Shown here: piece after piece, positions 61,317 through 64,000 of the stretch | Layout: each line of letters opens with the position of its first letter | How positions within the stretch are numbered: position 1 is the first letter of the stretch | NCBI GenBank assembly: GCA_024235755.1 | Contig: JACKLV010000013.1 | Location: forward strand, 1 to 64,000 | Direction: 5' to 3' | DNA length: 64,000 nt | From: Burkholderiales bacterium | Lineage (GTDB): Bacteria; Pseudomonadota; Gammaproteobacteria; Burkholderiales; Nitrosomonadaceae | The notes under the pieces: model-generated | The model's database searches: none | Told to the model about the DNA's origin: nothing | What the model saw: only the letters and a program-made list of their open reading frames with translations | Made by a program: the position numbers and the translations under genes

Positions 61317-62117
61317 ATGCAACAATCACTGAACAAAAAAATAGTTTTGATTACGGGTGCCGCCACGGGCATCGGCAAAGCCGTTGCCTTGCGTTTCGGA
61401 CAGGAAGGAAGCCATGTCATTATCAACTACCTTAATCGCAAAGCTGACGCCGAAACCGTGGCCGAAGCTGTCAAGGCGCAAGGCGGCAGTGCTGTGTGCA
61501 TGCAAGGGGATATCAGCCGCGAAGATGATGTCGTGAAGCTGTTCGCAGCGATTCGGAAGCAGTTCGGACGGCTTGATGTACTGGTCAACAACGCCGGCAT
61601 GCAGCAGGACAGCAATTTTATCGATATGACGCTGGACGACTGGAATGCGGTGATTAATGTCGATCTGACCGGACATTTTTTATGTGCCCGTGAAGCTGCG
61701 CGGCTTTTTATGCAACAGCCTCAGGAGGACAGTGACCGGTCGCCGGGCGCCATGGTATTCATTACCTCAGTGCACCAGAACATTCCCTGGTCGCGGCGTG
61801 CCAATTACTGCGCCGCCAAAGCCGGGGCTGCAATGCTGATGAAAACAATCGCCCAGGAACTTGCGCCGCACAAAATACGTGTTAACGCAATCGCACCGGG
61901 CGCGGTCAAGACCCCGATCAATATCGAAAATTTTCAGAATCCAGAATCCAAAGAAAAAATCATGCGGAAAATTCCGTATGGCCGTGCGGGTAAAGTTGAG
62001 GATATCGCCGCTGCAGTGGCCTGGCTTGCATCGGACGAAGCCGAATACATTACCGGTGAAACCATTTTTGTCGACGGCGGCATGGAGCTTTTCGCCGATT
62101 TCGCGCATGGTGGCTAG
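61317..62117 (+). CDS. SDR oxidoreductase, glucose-1-dehydrogenase-like
   Basis: 266 residues. Cofactor loop TGAATGIGKAVALRFG (about 14), NNAG (about 91), catalytic Ser in FITSVHQNIPW and Tyr-Lys in YCAAK (about 162), and the C-terminal EYITGETIFVDGGM with the DGG that closes on the nucleotide. It oxidises a sugar or alcohol with NAD(P); glucose is suggested by the GH15 neighbour. Co-directional with GH15 and probably in one unit. Confidence 0.88.
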   Translation: MQQSLNKKIVLITGAATGIGKAVALRFGQEGSHVIINYLNRKADAETVAEAVKAQGGSAVCMQGDISREDDVVKLFAAIRKQFGRLDVLVNNAGMQQDSNFIDMTLDDWNAVINVDLTGHFLCAREAARLFMQQPQEDSDRSPGAMVFITSVHQNIPWSRRANYCAAKAGAAMLMKTIAQELAPHKIRVNAIAPGAVKTPINIENFQNPESKEKIMRKIPYGRAGKVEDIAAAVAWLASDEAEYITGETIFVDGGMELFADFAHGG

Positions 62118-62137
62118 GCGGTTTCCTGCAAACCGCC
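62117..62137. terminator. hairpin between convergent genes
   Basis: GGCGGTTT-cctgc-AAACCGCC is a perfect 8-bp hairpin that starts at the last base of the SDR stop codon and ends 18 nt before the tyrosinase stop. Lacking a T-run, it is a weak or protein-assisted terminator. Confidence 0.5.
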
Positions 62138-62154
62138 CAGTGCGTCAGTGCACG

Positions 62155-63660
62155 TTAGGACAATCGAACAACGCGGATTTGATACGCACCTCTGCCAAAA
62201 GCCGAGAAATGCCGTACTGCCGCAAAATAGCCTCCGGGGTTCAATTCTAGGATGAGTCTGGAATTTAAGCCGATGCCGCTGTCGTCATCGGTCGCGATTA
62301 GCGTGCTCTGGCTGTCAGGCCCATATACGGACAAGAAAACATCGGTATCGCCCTGTGTTTCAATCTGGAATCTGCCCGCCGTAGTAATATTGATCTGATA
62401 TACATCGCTTTCACGGTCGGTGGATATTTCGGCAGCAAAAGGCGAGTTATCGACGGTTAATAACGGAATGGACGGAGTCGGTGTTCCTGTTTCTGAGCTG
62501 AGCTGAATCTGATATTCGCCCGTGCGGCTGGGATTATACAGCCGCACGGACGCGCGGTAGGTGCCGGCCGATAACGTCATTGAAATGCGGCTGTTGAAAT
62601 TGCTGCCGCCATCATCGTTCACCGCGATTTCACGGGTGAAATCGTCGGGTCCGTATAAGGTAAGTACTGTATCTGAGTTACCGGATGTTTCCAAAATGAT
62701 GTTGCGGCGCTGGTCTAGTTCGAATTCAAACAAATCGATTTCTCCGGGTTGCGAGACTTGTCCGGAAACAGGTAAGGCGTTTACATTCAGTTGCGTGACA
62801 TTCTGTCCGGGAGGTGTTGGCTGGGGAGTGCCGGGTAACAACTGGTCATATTCAATACCTAGAGCGGTGCTGTCGAGCATATCGATGGGTCTTGAACCGA
62901 CCGGGCCATTGGGCGTGCCAGCCATCGCATCCGTGAGGTTCTGGCCAAACGGCCCGCCTGAGACAGGCAGGTAGCCTTGATTTGGAAAACGTAATTGCCA
63001 TTCATGCCACAGTTTATCCACCATGCAATGATGCATGAAAAAAACCGGATCATTGGGCGAGGTCATCGGCAGCATGGAACCGCCCACCCATACATGACCG
63101 CGATTATGCAGATTAGGCCCTGTCCAGCCTTCCAGCTGATTGCGGAAGCTGGGAGAGCTGCTTATATTCCATGGAAAACTGTCATAGGGTGTAACGCCGA
63201 GCACTTGTAGAATTTCTGATTGTGTCGGCAGGGTACTTGCACCGGATTGCCCGAACCGCCGTCTGAGCGGACCTGTGGCATTGCCGTCCGAATTGATTAC
63301 ACTCCATTGGCCCGAGCGGAAAGGGCCGGTTTCAACGATGCCGGTTATCGAATTGCCATCGCCGCCGAGCAAATCATCATTCCACATCGATGCGCCCGGC
63401 CCGCCGTTTGGCCAGTTCCAGTAGGGAAGGCCAAGGTTCGGATTGCCGGATACTCGTTGCAGTTCACGCTCAAAATCGAGAATAAAGCGGCGATGCCAGG
63501 GGAGGAAAGCGGGGCTGCGGTGAATAGCCGTCATTGGCGTATTGGCATGCCGCAATACAAATTGATCGTAAAGTCCGCTTTGTTTCAGCGTGTGAACTGC
63601 TTGTACAAATTCCTGCTTTTCTGCGGTAGTCAGTGTGTTTGCATCTTTACGAATAGCCAT
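62155..63660 (-). CDS. tyrosinase-family copper protein with two C-terminal PPC domains
   Basis: 501 residues from ATG at 63660, set by GGAG 8 nt upstream; the frame runs on to 63786 but gives no credible extension. The type-3 copper site is complete: His 38, 47 and 56 (RHAN, IHRS, WHRR) for CuA; NLHNRGHVW and FFMHHCMVDKLWHEW for CuB. It should oxidise phenols to quinones. After the catalytic domain (about 1-285) come two bacterial pre-peptidase C-terminal domains (about 310-400 and 410-500, with DGGSNFNSRI and DDDSGIGLNSRL). PPC domains usually mark exported proteins, yet no signal peptide is visible. A small gene lies just upstream. Confidence 0.9.
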   Translation of the reverse strand: MAIRKDANTLTTAEKQEFVQAVHTLKQSGLYDQFVLRHANTPMTAIHRSPAFLPWHRRFILDFERELQRVSGNPNLGLPYWNWPNGGPGASMWNDDLLGGDGNSITGIVETGPFRSGQWSVINSDGNATGPLRRRFGQSGASTLPTQSEILQVLGVTPYDSFPWNISSSPSFRNQLEGWTGPNLHNRGHVWVGGSMLPMTSPNDPVFFMHHCMVDKLWHEWQLRFPNQGYLPVSGGPFGQNLTDAMAGTPNGPVGSRPIDMLDSTALGIEYDQLLPGTPQPTPPGQNVTQLNVNALPVSGQVSQPGEIDLFEFELDQRRNIILETSGNSDTVLTLYGPDDFTREIAVNDDGGSNFNSRISMTLSAGTYRASVRLYNPSRTGEYQIQLSSETGTPTPSIPLLTVDNSPFAAEISTDRESDVYQINITTAGRFQIETQGDTDVFLSVYGPDSQSTLIATDDDSGIGLNSRLILELNPGGYFAAVRHFSAFGRGAYQIRVVRLS

Positions 63661-63745
63661 AGTGCATACTCCAGTAAAATAGTGCTTATCTTTGCGCGTG
63701 TTTCTGACAAGTGCGTTTGTTGCTATGGAAGCAAAAAAGACTTTT

Positions 63746-63949
63746 TTATTTGAACTCCTCGGAATCGGCGATGATTTGTTTGGCAAGCGTTAACAAATCG
63801 TCAAACTCCTTGTAGGGTATTAAGTGTGTCGACCACTTTCCCGTTTCGTTATCAAAAACAACCTGAATGGGTTTGCCGTCAATAAACAGCATTGTGTTAT
63901 CTTGTATTTCGATGGTCTTATCCTGAAAAGCTTCTGTGGTCGTTGACAT
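63746..63949 (-). CDS. small protein in front of the tyrosinase gene, candidate helper
   Basis: 67 residues from ATG at 63949, set by GGAGG 8 nt upstream; the frame is open to 63979. No signal peptide, no Cys and only one His; it has a beta-rich middle (MLFIDGKPIQVVFDNETGKW) and an acidic helix at the end (KEFDDLLTLAKQIIADSEEF). I recognise no family. Because it ends 85 nt before the tyrosinase start on the same strand, it could be a partner or copper-loading helper like the caddie proteins of Streptomyces tyrosinases, but it does not resemble them. Confidence 0.65.
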   Translation of the reverse strand: MSTTTEAFQDKTIEIQDNTMLFIDGKPIQVVFDNETGKWSTHLIPYKEFDDLLTLAKQIIADSEEFK

Positions 63950-64000
63950 GAATGCCGCCTCCTTTAATTGTGTTCGCAATTAACTGGAACAGTTAATGCT

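Overview
The window reads as a Gram-negative betaproteobacterial chromosome, most likely Nitrosomonadaceae (Nitrosomonas-like). This is inferred from the gene order rpsB-tsf-pyrH-frr-uppS-cdsA-dxr-rseP-bamA, a betaproteobacterial porin, hemC-hemD-hemY, the style of the proteins and moderate GC. No ammonia-oxidation gene lies in the window, so the genus is inference.

Layout: 1-1.06 kb is the 5' part of a BCCT transporter running off the left edge. 1.3-8.1 kb holds a DUF2490 protein, a succinate-semialdehyde dehydrogenase, two DUF4124 proteins behind glnA, and a DASS anion transporter. 8.2-19.2 kb holds recQ, a major porin with a structured leader and strong terminator, an unknown two-gene unit, glycerate kinase, uvrA, a YajR-like MFS transporter and ssb. 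19.5-25.4 kb holds a phosphoesterase, a lipid kinase, a PEBP-like protein, an outer-membrane barrel paired with a PstS-like protein, and a two-gene unit pairing a chemoreceptor-like helical protein with an ODP-like diiron protein. 25.4-36.3 kb holds an epimerase, a 2Fe-2S flavin reductase, hemY, hemD, hemC, ppc, an M16 peptidase homologue without its zinc motif, rsmD, coaD and a ferredoxin.

36.25-39.16 kb is a graveyard of mobile elements: an IS200/IS605 tnpA split in two around a decayed IS110/IS1111 copy, an 8-bp tandem repeat at one break, and an IS5-family transposase joined in frame to the 3' end of an fnr gene. 39.2-51 kb is the translation / isoprenoid / envelope cluster from rpsB to rnhB, with lpxD, lpxA and lpxB absent from their usual places. 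51-54.6 kb holds a CopD-like protein, a SlyD-like isomerase and mutS.

54.7-64 kb is accessory: a frameshifted TIR-transmembrane-SUMF1 gene, a nested-palindrome repeat, an ExbB-ExbD-TonB-like operon whose third protein has a non-TonB C-terminus, a membrane-anchored unknown, a GH15 glycosidase, an SDR, and a tyrosinase with two PPC domains preceded by a 67-residue partner protein.

The best leads for something undescribed are the ODP-like / chemoreceptor-like pair (23.9-25.3 kb), the tyrosinase-PPC unit with its small partner (62.1-63.95 kb), the TonB-like operon, and the perfect 18-bp inverted repeat in the rpsB leader. No tRNA, rRNA or CRISPR array was recognised.
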